A DNA stretch of 13,511 nt. Source: CAYGBW01 sp964348185 (GTDB lineage: Bacteria > Desulfobacterota > BSN033 > WVXP01). Positions 1 to 7,420 of the stretch are shown piece by piece. The translations under genes were made by a program, and so were the position numbers. The stretch is taken from the NCBI GenBank assembly GCA_964348185.1, contig CAYGBW010000079.1, forward strand, positions 1-13,511. Reading direction: 5' to 3'. The notes under the pieces were generated by a model that had not been told where the DNA came from, did no database searches, and was given only the letters and a program-made list of their open reading frames with translations. How positions within the stretch are numbered: position 1 is the first letter of the stretch; every line of letters begins with the position of its first letter.

Positions 1-1
1 C

Positions 2-88
2 CCTTTTCTCGCCTGTGATGCCGTCGCAATGGCGCTGATTATCGCCCTGCCCCAGGTCGTTCTCTGGTTACCGAATCTGATGAGATAG
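2..88 (+). CDS. TRAP transporter large permease (DctM type), C-terminal end only
   Basis: The first 28 codons of the window are open from the edge to a TAG stop. They encode a hydrophobic helix starting PFLACDAVAMALIIALPQ and ending in WLPNLMR. The pattern of Pro-Phe-Leu, a polar residue, a run of aliphatics with a central proline and a closing Trp-Leu-Pro is typical of the last membrane helix of DctM/SiaM large permeases, which form the transport channel of TRAP importers in the inner membrane. Only this tail is visible, so transporter type and substrate cannot be told. If correct, a second TRAP system lies just upstream of the window, separate from the TAXI-type one inside it. The hydrolase at 394 is on the same strand and may belong to the same transcription unit. 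The identification rests on a short segment. Confidence 0.6.
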   Translation, partial: PFLACDAVAMALIIALPQVVLWLPNLMR

Positions 89-171
89 GGAAGGCAACGA
101 TCCCGGCACAGAGGGGTTATCTCTCAGAGAATACAGAGGAGTCAACGCTTTCCGGGTTGAATCTTCGAAAT

Positions 172-220
172 GGGGTGTCCCCTGTGCCCGAAACTCGCCG
201 TTCGGGCGGAGACAAACCCC
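172..220. other. Long imperfect stem-loop between TRAP permease tail and hydrolase gene
   Basis: The perfect inner stem GCCCGAA (186-192) pairs with TTCGGGC (201-207) around an 8-base loop. It is extended outward by pairings of 172-182 with 208-220, broken by small bulges and one mismatch: GGGGT with ACCCC, GTC with GAC, CC with GG. No T-run follows on either strand, so it is not a standard intrinsic terminator. It could be an mRNA-stabilising 3' structure of the upstream permease transcript or a regulatory element for the hydrolase. Confidence 0.5.
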
Positions 221-302
221 ATGCCTTTGCCTTCGGGGATGTCAAATCAGCCGGTGAAATCATAGGGGTTTTGAATGAGGAAACCGGATCAGGATGAGAA
301 CC

Positions 303-329
303 CCCTGTATTCTCAACAGGGACTGTTTT
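303..329 (+). terminator. Weak terminator-like hairpin
   Basis: CCCTGT (303-308) pairs with ACAGGG (316-321) across a 7-base loop, followed after ACTG by four T residues. The stem is only 6 bp and the T-run is short. It could attenuate read-through from the upstream TRAP gene into the hydrolase at 394, or be chance. Confidence 0.25.
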
Positions 330-393
330 CCTGAGCGTGGCAAACCAAAGATTGGGTTGTGCATAACACCCGATCATTCTGAGAGGAGGAGAA

Positions 394-996
394 ATGAAGG
401 AGATTCAGATCGATCCCAAAAAAACAGCGCTTCTTGTTATCGATATGCAGAAAGGGTTTGTGGAGGAGGGTGCCTTTTTGGAGGTTTCAGCGGCCCGAAG
501 GATGCTCCCCGATCTCCAACCCTTGATTTCTGCGTGTCGGGAAAAATCGATTCCCATCATTTTCACCCGAATGAGTCACCAGTATATTCGTTCCACAATC
601 TACCCGGATCTGTGGCCGGATCATTTCAAAGAAGACGGGACCCCGATACTCGTTCCAGGCGCCAGGGAATTCGAATTGATCGAGAGCCTCAAAGTTGAGA
701 AAGGCGACATCCTTCTCGACAAGGATCGTTACAGTGCATTCTTCGGCACCCCTCTGGACCTGATCCTGAAGGAAAAGGCGATCGACACGGTGATGATCAC
801 CGGACTCGCATCCAACGTGTGCTGTGAATCCACGGCAAGGGAGGGATTCTTCCTGAATTACCGCGTCATTTTTGTCGATGATTGCAATGTGACGCTGAAT
901 GAGGAGATGCACCGGTGGGCGGTCGAAAACATCAGGATGGTGTTTGGATACGTTCTCTCCTCAGGTCAGATAATCCAGAAGCTTCAGAACCCCTGA
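394..996 (+). CDS. Cysteine hydrolase of the isochorismatase family
   Basis: This 200-residue protein spans the whole length of the isochorismatase-like alpha/beta hydrolase fold. The expected Asp-Lys-Cys catalytic triad is visible: D17 in LLVIDMQKGF, K110 in LLDKDRYSAF and C143 in the ITGLASNVCCEST segment. Family members hydrolyse amides such as nicotinamide, N-carbamoylsarcosine, peroxyureidoacrylate and biuret, or the isochorismate vinyl ether. The Cys nucleophile favours an amide or carbamoyl substrate over isochorismate, but this is inference. A strong ribosome site (GGAGGAG) sits just upstream of the ATG. No signal peptide is seen, so it is cytoplasmic. It lies downstream of a TRAP permease tail on the same strand and converges on the ferredoxin gene. 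The exact substrate is not readable from sequence alone. Confidence 0.9.
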   Translation: MKEIQIDPKKTALLVIDMQKGFVEEGAFLEVSAARRMLPDLQPLISACREKSIPIIFTRMSHQYIRSTIYPDLWPDHFKEDGTPILVPGAREFELIESLKVEKGDILLDKDRYSAFFGTPLDLILKEKAIDTVMITGLASNVCCESTAREGFFLNYRVIFVDDCNVTLNEEMHRWAVENIRMVFGYVLSSGQIIQKLQNP

Positions 997-1010
997 TTAT
1001 CAAAGGGGTT
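988..1010. terminator. Stem-loop between convergent genes
   Basis: AACCCCT (988-994) pairs perfectly with AGGGGTT (1004-1010) around a 9-base loop. It overlaps the TGA stop of the hydrolase and lies 29 bp from the end of the convergent ferredoxin gene. Its position suggests a bidirectional transcript end, but no T-run follows on either strand. Confidence 0.4.
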
Positions 1011-1039
1011 AGTCCGTCATACCCTTTCGGCGCAAAACC

Positions 1040-1513
1040 CTAAACCAATTGCAGCATCCTTGGATTCTTCAGGCGCTTTGTGGTCAGGATCAGGGCCTTT
1101 CCGGGACAGAGGGCGACACAGCTCGGCTGAAGGCCCTGGGCGAGTCTCTCTGCACAGAGATCGCATTTCGAGGCTTTCCCGGTCGACGGGTCACAGCCCA
1201 TCTGGTCAAAGGGGCATCCTTCCAGGCAAGCCTGGCATCCATTGCAGCGACCAAGGTCAATCAGGACAGGGCCATCCGCCCTCTTTGAGATCGCGTCCTC
1301 AGGGCAGACGTCAGCGCACTCTGGATCTTCACACTGCTTGCACATCACCGGATGAAAATCGAGTTGCAATCCCCCTGAAATCTCGTTTGGCCCAACCTGG
1401 ACGACCCTGATCCATCTTGGGCCCACAGGAATGTCGTGTTCCTGTTTACAGGCGACCTCGCAGGTAAAGCAGCCGAAACAGCGGTCGAGATCCACATACA
1501 GCGTATGGTCCAT
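1040..1513 (-). CDS. Four-cluster [4Fe-4S] ferredoxin subunit (DmsB/HybA/PhsB-like)
   Basis: This 157-residue iron-sulfur protein has sixteen cysteines in four groups: C12/15/18/22, C58/61/66/70, C90/93/96/100 and C117/120/132/136. This is the arrangement of electron-transfer subunits of the DMSO-reductase family, which wire a molybdopterin catalytic subunit to an electron carrier. The ATG at 1513 is preferred over an upstream start at 1594. It has AAGGAG six bases upstream, begins one base after the stop of the oxidoreductase gene, and gives the usual YVDLDRCFGC beginning; the longer form would overlap the upstream gene by 80 bp. No signal peptide or membrane anchor is visible and no DmsC/NrfD-like subunit is next to it, so the pair appears soluble and cytoplasmic. 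It almost certainly acts with the preceding oxidoreductase. Confidence 0.92.
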   Translation of the reverse strand: MDHTLYVDLDRCFGCFTCEVACKQEHDIPVGPRWIRVVQVGPNEISGGLQLDFHPVMCKQCEDPECADVCPEDAISKRADGPVLIDLGRCNGCQACLEGCPFDQMGCDPSTGKASKCDLCAERLAQGLQPSCVALCPGKALILTTKRLKNPRMLQLV

Positions 1514-1514
1514 G

Positions 1515-3620
1515 TCAATCTCCTTTCCGGACCCGGCAGAGGAGAGCTCGGAGTTGATAGGAGCCGAGTGCTGGATCATAGGGTGGGTCATCACTCGTCA
1601 ACACATTGCTGTTACACTCGAGCCAGCTCTCATCACCCAGTTCCCGTTCAGGATACCACCACCGGCTACTGCAACAAACCACCCGGGGATCGATGCCCCG
1701 GGTCACCTTCGCCCTGAGGCGAATCCTCCCCCGTGGAGATTCGACCCGGACCATTTCGCCATCACGGATTCCATGGGTCTGGGCGGTCTCTGGATGAATT
1801 TCCACATAAGGCTCGGGCTGGATTTCTCTCAGCCATGGGATCATCCGCATCTCCGTATGATTGTAAAGGCTCGTCCTTCCCCCGGTGATGAGGATGAGGG
1901 GAAACTCCTCAGCAATTTCCGGTGTACTATACGGGCTCTCAGGGGGCTCCCGGTAGATGGGCAACGGCTCATATCCCATCTCCTCAAGGTCCCTGGAGTA
2001 GATCTCCACCTTCTTCGAAGGGGTCTTGAAGCCCGATTGCTTGTACTTTCCATATTCCCGGGGGAAGAGGATCTGTCCTTTTTCTTTTAGCTGTTTATAC
2101 GTCATCCCCATGGGCTCGAGAAGCTCATCGATGTGCTCCTCCATGTTCTCCCAGGGCCAGTGTGCCCCCTTCCCAATCCTCCTGGAAAGCTCCATGAAGA
2201 TCTTCCTGTCATCCCAGCACTCTCCCAGAGGCTCAATCACTTTGGGCATGGGAAGGAGGGCAAGCCCCTGGCCGTAGTAGTTGGCAATCCCATCACGTTC
2301 CAAAAAAGTGGCTGCCGGCAGAAAGATGTGGGCGAGCTGTGCGGTTGGGGTGAGGAAGAAATCCACCGAAAGGATAAACTCCAACTTCTTTAGGGCTTGG
2401 TATACCTTCTCTGTGTTGGCGTAACTCAGGAGGGGGTTACTCCAGAATGTGAGCATCCCCTTGATGGGATAGGGGTCCTCCTCAAGGATCGCCTTCCAAA
2501 CGGCAGGCACGTGGGCCATGGCTGCGATGGGTCCACCGAGTAGCTTGTAGGTGTCCGCCCCGAGGCGCTTTCTGAGCCTCTCTTCAGGGATCAATTCCGG
2601 GAGTTTGAAGTCATGGGTGAGAAGGGGATCCACATAGGCTGCCCTGCGATACATGGGGTTACCCCCCGGCACATCCACATTTCCAGACAGGGCAACCAAG
2701 ATAGCCGCGGCCCTTGCGGTCTGGAAGGAGTTTGGACTCTGGTCTGTGGCCACTCCCAGCTCTAGAAGGGAAGGGCCGCTTTGTGCATACATCCTCGCGG
2801 CAGCCCGGATCCGGTCAGCCTTGACCCAGGTGATCCTCTCTGCCCACTCCGGCGTGAATCGCCTCACATGCTCTTGAAGTTGAGGGAAGCCAATCGTCCA
2901 CTCTTGGACAAAGGTCCGATCGTATAACCCCTCCTCAATCATAACGTTCATGAAAGAGAGAAGAAGAGCATCGTCTGTGCCTGGTCTGACCTGCAACCAC
3001 AGGTCTGCCCTGGCCGCCAGATTGGTGAAACGAGGATCGACGACGATCAATTTCGCCCCCCGTTTCTTCGCATCCAGAACGGCGCTCCGGTAGGCCTGGT
3101 GGCCTGCAAGGAGGTTGTTCATCCCGACAATGAGCATGCAGTTGGTGTGGGTGTAGTCAAACTCGAAGAGGTAGTAGACCATCTCGCCAAAGGTATACTT
3201 GGAGGCGATCCCCCTGGGCCAATAACACTGGGCCCCTCCTGGCTCCATCCGGTTGGGCGTACCGATGGTGTTGGCAAACCGTTCTGCATAGCCGCTCAGA
3301 TTCCTCTCCGTACCGTGAGCGACAACGATCGATTCAGGGCCGTGGACTTCCTGGAGTCTCATGATCTCACCCGCTACCGCATCCAATGCCTCATCCCAGC
3401 CTATTCTCTTCCATGTGGTCCCCTCCCGCTTCATCGGGTGGAGGACCCGATCGGGGTGGTAGATCAACTGTTTGGCAACGAGCGCTTTCGGACAGATGGC
3501 ACCCTGGCTCATCCGGTCCTCAGGGTCTGCTTCGACCTTGACGATCTTCCCGTCCTCTGTGGAAACTCGTAGCCCGCAGAAGGGTTTGCAGAAGCAGCAA
3601 GCCGTTTTCACGACCTTCAT
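1515..3620 (-). CDS. Molybdopterin (or tungstopterin) oxidoreductase, catalytic subunit
   Basis: This 701-residue protein is of the DMSO-reductase superfamily. An N-terminal [4Fe-4S] site is formed by C8, C11, C15 and C43. The Mo-bisPGD domain follows, with C132 (in GGAQCYWPRG) at the usual position of the metal-ligating residue. The C-terminal dinucleotide-binding domain begins near ILITGGRTSLYNHTEMR and ends with a conserved-looking NVLTSDDPPYDP...LRALLCRV segment. That tail and the short N-terminus recall cytoplasmic members of the acetylene-hydratase/benzoyl-CoA-pathway-like branch. There is no twin-arginine signal, so it should stay in the cytoplasm. A GAGGAG site lies 8 bases before the ATG. 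It is followed by the ferredoxin gene at one-base spacing and preceded by the TRAP permease 69 bp upstream, which suggests one operon. Whether it binds Mo or W, and its substrate, cannot be told. Confidence 0.93.
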   Translation of the reverse strand: MKVVKTACCFCKPFCGLRVSTEDGKIVKVEADPEDRMSQGAICPKALVAKQLIYHPDRVLHPMKREGTTWKRIGWDEALDAVAGEIMRLQEVHGPESIVVAHGTERNLSGYAERFANTIGTPNRMEPGGAQCYWPRGIASKYTFGEMVYYLFEFDYTHTNCMLIVGMNNLLAGHQAYRSAVLDAKKRGAKLIVVDPRFTNLAARADLWLQVRPGTDDALLLSFMNVMIEEGLYDRTFVQEWTIGFPQLQEHVRRFTPEWAERITWVKADRIRAAARMYAQSGPSLLELGVATDQSPNSFQTARAAAILVALSGNVDVPGGNPMYRRAAYVDPLLTHDFKLPELIPEERLRKRLGADTYKLLGGPIAAMAHVPAVWKAILEEDPYPIKGMLTFWSNPLLSYANTEKVYQALKKLEFILSVDFFLTPTAQLAHIFLPAATFLERDGIANYYGQGLALLPMPKVIEPLGECWDDRKIFMELSRRIGKGAHWPWENMEEHIDELLEPMGMTYKQLKEKGQILFPREYGKYKQSGFKTPSKKVEIYSRDLEEMGYEPLPIYREPPESPYSTPEIAEEFPLILITGGRTSLYNHTEMRMIPWLREIQPEPYVEIHPETAQTHGIRDGEMVRVESPRGRIRLRAKVTRGIDPRVVCCSSRWWYPERELGDESWLECNSNVLTSDDPPYDPALGSYQLRALLCRVRKGD
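1520..1525 (-). promoter_or_regulatory. Ribosome binding site fixing the ferredoxin start
   Basis: AAGGAG read on the reverse strand lies inside the last codons of the oxidoreductase gene, six bases before the ATG at 1513. It supports translational coupling and rules in favour of the 157-residue start. Confidence 0.8.
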
Positions 3621-3689
3621 TCTTTTTTCTCCTCGAGATGTAGAATTCCGACTATCGTCAACTGTGCCTCTTGGTGGTCACCCGGTCTT

Positions 3690-5738
3690 TTATTGAGAAC
3701 TCCATTTCGCTGATATGATTCTCCAAACAACGCGTCTCGATTCTCTGTTTACCAGTGCCACCGTGGCCAATAGCAGAAGTCCAACGATGTTGGAAACGAG
3801 GCCAACCCCGACCAGCATGATCGCGGCCAAAACGACCAATCCCCTTTCCCAAAGAGCGAGAGGGCGGCCAAAGAAGTAACCCACAATACCCCCTGCAAGA
3901 CAGACGATTCCCACAACAGCGGTTGCAACGGCCACCACCACCTCGGGCGTCGTTCCCAAAAGGGCCAAGGATGGCCCATAGACGAAGGCAAAGGGGAGAA
4001 GCATGGCAGCCGAGGCGAGCCAGAAGGATTGAATGGCCGTTTCCATAGGCTCAGCACCGGCAATTGCCGCCGCTGTGTAGGCCGCGTAGGCCACAGGGGG
4101 GGTCACCATGGCATACATTCCAAAGTAGAAGATGAAGAGGTGGCCCACAAGGGGGATTACCCCGGCCTCGATCAGTGCGGGTCCGATTAACGTGACCAGG
4201 AGAATGTATGTGACAACAGTCGGGAGCCCCATGCCGAAAACAATGGAGGCAAGGGCCGTCAATAGAAGGATAAAGATGAGATGGCCCCCGGCCAGGGTCA
4301 AAATGAGGTCGGAGATCTTCAGCCCCAGTCCGCTGATGAGGGTGACCTCGATAATAATGCCCGCACAGGCAGAAATGGCACAAATGCTGAGTGATGTGCG
4401 CGCGGCCTCTTCCAGGGTCCTGAAGAAAGTTGACAACCCAATTCGAGGGTTAGGGTCGAGGATACTCAGCCCAATGATGGATAGGAGAATCCAGTGACTC
4501 GCCTCCTTTGTAGAGAATCCCAGAGCGGAGAGAGCCCCCATAATGCCCAGAGGCAGGAGCAGATAGATCCTCTTTTTCAGGCTGATGACCACGGTTGAGG
4601 CGATTCCCCAGAGACCGGCATAGGTGGGCGAAAAGCCGAGGATCAGAATGACCACAACCACGATGAAGGGCACCACCATGTGCCCCTTGGTTCTCATGAC
4701 CTCCCACAGGGGTTGACGAGGGACCTCCGTTGTCGCCAGGTCGAGCATTCGCGCCTTGAAGTGGACAGCCATCCCCACTCCGACGAAGTAGAGAATCGCA
4801 GGAACAAGCGCTGCCTTGATGATGCTCAAGTAGGTTACTCCGAGGAACTCTGCCATGACAAAGGCGGTCGCTCCCATAATCGGCGGCATGAACTGCCCGC
4901 CTGTTGAAGCGGCCGCTTCCACGCCTCCAACAAACGAAGGCGGCTTGAAACCGGCCTTCTTCATCGTAGGGATCGTGAAGATACCCGTGGCAGCCACGTT
5001 GGCTACAGCCGATCCTGAGAGGCTTCCCATAAAAGCGCTTGAGAAAACCGCCACCTTGGCCGGCCCTCCGACGCTCTTTCCCACAAGAGAGAAGGCCAGG
5101 GCAGAAAAGAATTGGATGACTCCGGCTCTTTCTAGAAAAGCTCCGAATAGGACGAAGGGAAGAACATACCACAGCATAACAGAAACCGGGACGCCGAAGA
5201 GACCACTGGTTGTCAGAGCGAGATTTGTCCCCAGCCTCTCCAGGGGAACACCTGTATGCCCCAGGAACCCGGGAATGTAAGGCCCCATGAAAGCATAGAG
5301 GATGAAGCTTGCCGAAATGGCAACCATCGCCCATCCAACAGTCCGTCTGGTTGCCTCAACAATGATGATCACGAGTGTGAATGCAACCACGAGGTCCCAA
5401 GTTGTGGGATCGCCGATTCGTTCAACCAGTTCCCAGAAGTTGAAGAGGAGGTAGAAACAGCCACCTATCCCTGCCCCAATCACCACCCCGTCGATGGACC
5501 ATGCGATCTTCCCCCGTTTCTTCTTCCTCCCATAGGGATAGATGAGGATGGTGAGGAGGATCGTGAAGAGGAGGAAGATCTCCCGATGCCTTTCTGGAGG
5601 CAGAATCCAGACCGATACGGAAAGGAGAATAAAAAAGGCAAAGGCGGCGCACAGGGGGCGCACCACCACCCGCACGAGTGGAGAAGGGGTTTCTTCACCC
5701 TGGGGAGGAGCTTTCTCCTTTCGAGTATCCTCTACCAT
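3690..5738 (-). CDS. TRAP transporter fused permease (DctQ-DctM fusion, TAXI type)
   Basis: This 682-residue polytopic membrane protein has many hydrophobic helices from about residue 25 to the C-terminus. About the first 130 residues form a four-helix DctQ-like part, followed by a DctM-like channel part. Family hallmarks are GSLSGSAVANVAATGIFTIP and the GGVEAAASTGGQFMPPIMGA segment near residues 250-295, and a second repeat-like motif FGMGLPTVVTYIL further on. Such fused permeases work with TAXI-family periplasmic receptors to import organic acids using an ion gradient. The matching receptor is encoded at 10896, about 5 kb away on the other strand. The start at 5738 has GAGGT six bases upstream. 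An alternative start at 5825 has no ribosome site, would add about 29 polar residues, and lies in a dispersed repeat. It is probably the first gene of a permease-oxidoreductase-ferredoxin operon. Confidence 0.94.
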   Translation of the reverse strand: MVEDTRKEKAPPQGEETPSPLVRVVVRPLCAAFAFFILLSVSVWILPPERHREIFLLFTILLTILIYPYGRKKKRGKIAWSIDGVVIGAGIGGCFYLLFNFWELVERIGDPTTWDLVVAFTLVIIIVEATRRTVGWAMVAISASFILYAFMGPYIPGFLGHTGVPLERLGTNLALTTSGLFGVPVSVMLWYVLPFVLFGAFLERAGVIQFFSALAFSLVGKSVGGPAKVAVFSSAFMGSLSGSAVANVAATGIFTIPTMKKAGFKPPSFVGGVEAAASTGGQFMPPIMGATAFVMAEFLGVTYLSIIKAALVPAILYFVGVGMAVHFKARMLDLATTEVPRQPLWEVMRTKGHMVVPFIVVVVILILGFSPTYAGLWGIASTVVISLKKRIYLLLPLGIMGALSALGFSTKEASHWILLSIIGLSILDPNPRIGLSTFFRTLEEAARTSLSICAISACAGIIIEVTLISGLGLKISDLILTLAGGHLIFILLLTALASIVFGMGLPTVVTYILLVTLIGPALIEAGVIPLVGHLFIFYFGMYAMVTPPVAYAAYTAAAIAGAEPMETAIQSFWLASAAMLLPFAFVYGPSLALLGTTPEVVVAVATAVVGIVCLAGGIVGYFFGRPLALWERGLVVLAAIMLVGVGLVSNIVGLLLLATVALVNRESRRVVWRIISAKWSSQ

Positions 5739-5744
5739 GGCGGC

Positions 5745-5749
5745 ACCTC
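5745..5749 (-). promoter_or_regulatory. Ribosome binding site of TRAP permease
   Basis: GAGGT on the reverse strand, six bases before the ATG at 5738. It decides for the shorter N-terminus because the upstream in-frame ATG at 5825 has no such site. Confidence 0.65.
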
Positions 5750-5828
5750 GAGGGGATTCATTATTCCCATTCGCCAGGACTGAAACCTTCACCTCGGAGG
5801 CGAGGAACTCTAACCTGTTTTGCATTTT

Positions 5829-5852
5829 GAATATCGAACAAGGAATTTCGAA
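5829..5852 (+). repeat. Dispersed 24-bp repeat, copy A
   Basis: The 24-mer beginning GAATATCGAACAAGGAAT and ending TTCGAA is found again, on the opposite strand, at 9333-9356, and its core recurs at 9217-9236. The copy sits in the spacer between the decarboxylase and the TRAP permease and overlaps the false upstream start of the permease. Similar AT-rich TCGAATATCGAAC-type repeats are, from memory, frequent in intergenic spacers of deltaproteobacterial and other environmental genomes. I cannot confirm that here. Confidence 0.8.
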
Positions 5853-5898
5853 CCGCAGAAGTTTCTAGAAAAACAAGACAATATGTTTCACTTCGATC

Positions 5899-5930
5899 AC
5901 TCCAGTACTCCACTACTCCATTACTCCACC
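5899..5930 (+). repeat. Four tandem copies of an 8-bp unit ACTCCANT
   Basis: Four successive octamers read ACTCCAGT, ACTCCACT, ACTCCATT and ACTCCACC, with the first six bases identical in all four. They follow copy A of the dispersed repeat by 46 bp and lie in a non-coding spacer. Slipped-strand expansion or decay of a mobile repeat are both possible. On the reverse strand no coding role is apparent. Confidence 0.8.
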
Positions 5931-5948
5931 CAACAAGCTGAATCAAGC

Positions 5949-6003
5949 AGAGGAATTGTAACTCCTCTAAGGCGGATATCAAAGCCACGTCTTTTGGGCG
6001 TGG
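5949..6003 (-). terminator. Two adjacent stem-loops downstream of the decarboxylase gene
   Basis: Just past the decarboxylase stop, CCACGTC (5985-5991) faces GGCGTGG (5997-6003), 7 bp on the forward strand with one G-T wobble; on the reverse strand one mismatch falls in the stem. Next, AGAGGA (5949-5954) faces TCCTCT (5963-5968), a perfect 6-bp stem with an 8-base loop. Neither is followed by a proper U-tract on the reverse strand. Their placement right after the gene suggests they mark the 3' end of the decarboxylase transcript and separate it from the permease operon. Confidence 0.4.
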
Positions 6004-6013
6004 ATTCTTTACT

Positions 6014-7420
6014 CTACATCTCCTCAATGTAGTCTTTCAATTTGATGCGGTTCCACGCTTCCTGTGGGGGGAAGATCCGCTTGGCAAAGGGGAGCGTTGT
6101 CGGCAGCGTTGTGTCGATGATGATTTTGGTCGTCATCGGTCCCTTCTCCGTTCGGATCTCTCCGTAAGACGACGGATCGAGATGGGCACCCATGATATTG
6201 GGAATCATGGTGAGGCCGATGTCCGCTTCGAATCGGGTGGACATCGCCCAGAGCACATGCTCTTCATTGTAGATATCGATATCGTCATCCACGACGACGA
6301 TCGTCTTGATGTTTGGCTCCGCGCTCAGGGCTGCGAGACCTGCCGATTTCCCCTCCCCTGGGACTCTCTTTTTGATCGCCACATAGGCCGTAAAAACGCA
6401 ACACCCGGAGGGGGGCATATAGACTCCCGTAACGGATGGAACGAGTTTCTTTACCGAATCATAGATAGAACTCTCGTAGGCGAGCACACCGGCGAGGTTA
6501 TGTTCCCTGTGGGCCGGGTCGAGGTCATGGTAGATCGCGTCTTTCCGCATCGTGATCGCAGTGACCTCCATGAGGCCGATAGGCTTTTTGGGAGGACCGT
6601 AGTGGCCTGTGTACTCCGCAAAGGGGCCATCTCCAGTCTCCCTATCTGGATGGAGCACACCCTCAATGGCGATCTCTGCAAAAGCGGGGACTGGAACATC
6701 CACCGTCTCCGCATCCACCACCTCCAGAGGCTCACCCATGAGGGCTCCCATGATCTCCAGTTCATCAACATCCATAGACCCTCGAGCGAGAGAGCCCATC
6801 ACAGCGGCTGGGTGATGGCCAACAAAAAGGACCGCCTCCATGGGCTTTTTCAGTTCCTTGTATTTCCGGTAAATGTAGGCGGCATGGTGGGCGGGATTGA
6901 ACATGCAGCCCAGAGCATTCTTCCCCTGTACTTCGTGGCGATACATGCCCACATTGGGGATGCCCGTATCGGGATCTTTGAAAACGAGACAACCGACGGT
7001 GATGTATTTCCCCGAGTCTTTCTCGGCGTGGTGGACAATGGGGAGGGCCCCCAAGTCCGCGTCATTCCCCCTGAGCACGACCTCTTTCACCGGGGCCTGG
7101 TCTCTGGAAACCTCTTTGACCGGTATGGGATGCTCGATTCTCTCTCGATAACTCTTCAGGATGGAACTCTTCGGTTCTCGCGGATCAACCCCGAGGGCGA
7201 GCCCAAGCAGTTCGTAGCTGCCATGGAGATTGGTGAGGAGGGGCAGCTTCGAGCCTTCCATCCTTTCAAAATAGATTACCGGATATTTTTTTCCCGCCGC
7301 GAGCTTCTGCTGGATTACACAGGGCTCAAATTTCGTACTCACCTCCCGGGAAACTCTGACCAGGTAATCTGGGCCCCGTTTTCGAATTTCCTCGATAAAT
7401 GATCTCAAGTCTTTATTCAT
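6014..7420 (-). CDS. UbiD family decarboxylase (prenylated-FMN dependent)
   Basis: This 468-residue protein is close to the usual UbiD length. Family signatures are present in order: PNVGMYRHEV with N156 and R161, H179 in the NPAHHAAYIY segment, E222 before the GALMGEPLEVV stretch, and DGPFAEYTGHYG at 264-275. By spacing, N156, R161, H179 and E269 match the cofactor/metal-binding and acid-base residues of fungal Fdc1 (N168, R173, H191, E282). The residue matching Fdc1 E277 is Asp (D264) instead of Glu. UbiD enzymes reversibly decarboxylate aromatic, heteroaromatic or alpha,beta-unsaturated acids in the cytoplasm and need prenyl-FMN made by UbiX, which is not in this window. The ATG at 7420 has AAAGGAGA five bases upstream and is chosen over one at 7471. 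It is on the same strand as the TRAP-oxidoreductase operon but separated from it by a repeat-filled spacer. The substrate is unknown. Confidence 0.93.
   Translation of the reverse strand: MNKDLRSFIEEIRKRGPDYLVRVSREVSTKFEPCVIQQKLAAGKKYPVIYFERMEGSKLPLLTNLHGSYELLGLALGVDPREPKSSILKSYRERIEHPIPVKEVSRDQAPVKEVVLRGNDADLGALPIVHHAEKDSGKYITVGCLVFKDPDTGIPNVGMYRHEVQGKNALGCMFNPAHHAAYIYRKYKELKKPMEAVLFVGHHPAAVMGSLARGSMDVDELEIMGALMGEPLEVVDAETVDVPVPAFAEIAIEGVLHPDRETGDGPFAEYTGHYGPPKKPIGLMEVTAITMRKDAIYHDLDPAHREHNLAGVLAYESSIYDSVKKLVPSVTGVYMPPSGCCVFTAYVAIKKRVPGEGKSAGLAALSAEPNIKTIVVVDDDIDIYNEEHVLWAMSTRFEADIGLTMIPNIMGAHLDPSSYGEIRTEKGPMTTKIIIDTTLPTTLPFAKRIFPPQEAWNRIKLKDYIEEM

Noticed and set aside
1431..2090. 219-codon forward open frame opposite the oxidoreductase
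   Set aside because: It is antisense to conserved sequence of the oxidoreductase and ferredoxin and shows no domain signature.
4450..5334. 294-codon reverse open frame in another frame of the TRAP permease
   Set aside because: It is in a shifted frame of a strongly supported membrane protein and has Cys/Arg/Ser-rich composition typical of a shadow frame.
5761..6027. Reverse 88-codon frame spanning the repeats between decarboxylase and permease
   Set aside because: Much of its sequence is the translation of the dispersed and tandem repeats, with no ribosome site or family match.
6182..7402. 406-codon forward open frame opposite the UbiD-family gene
   Set aside because: It lies antisense within a clearly identified decarboxylase, has His/Asp/Arg-rich random-looking composition and no family features or ribosome site.
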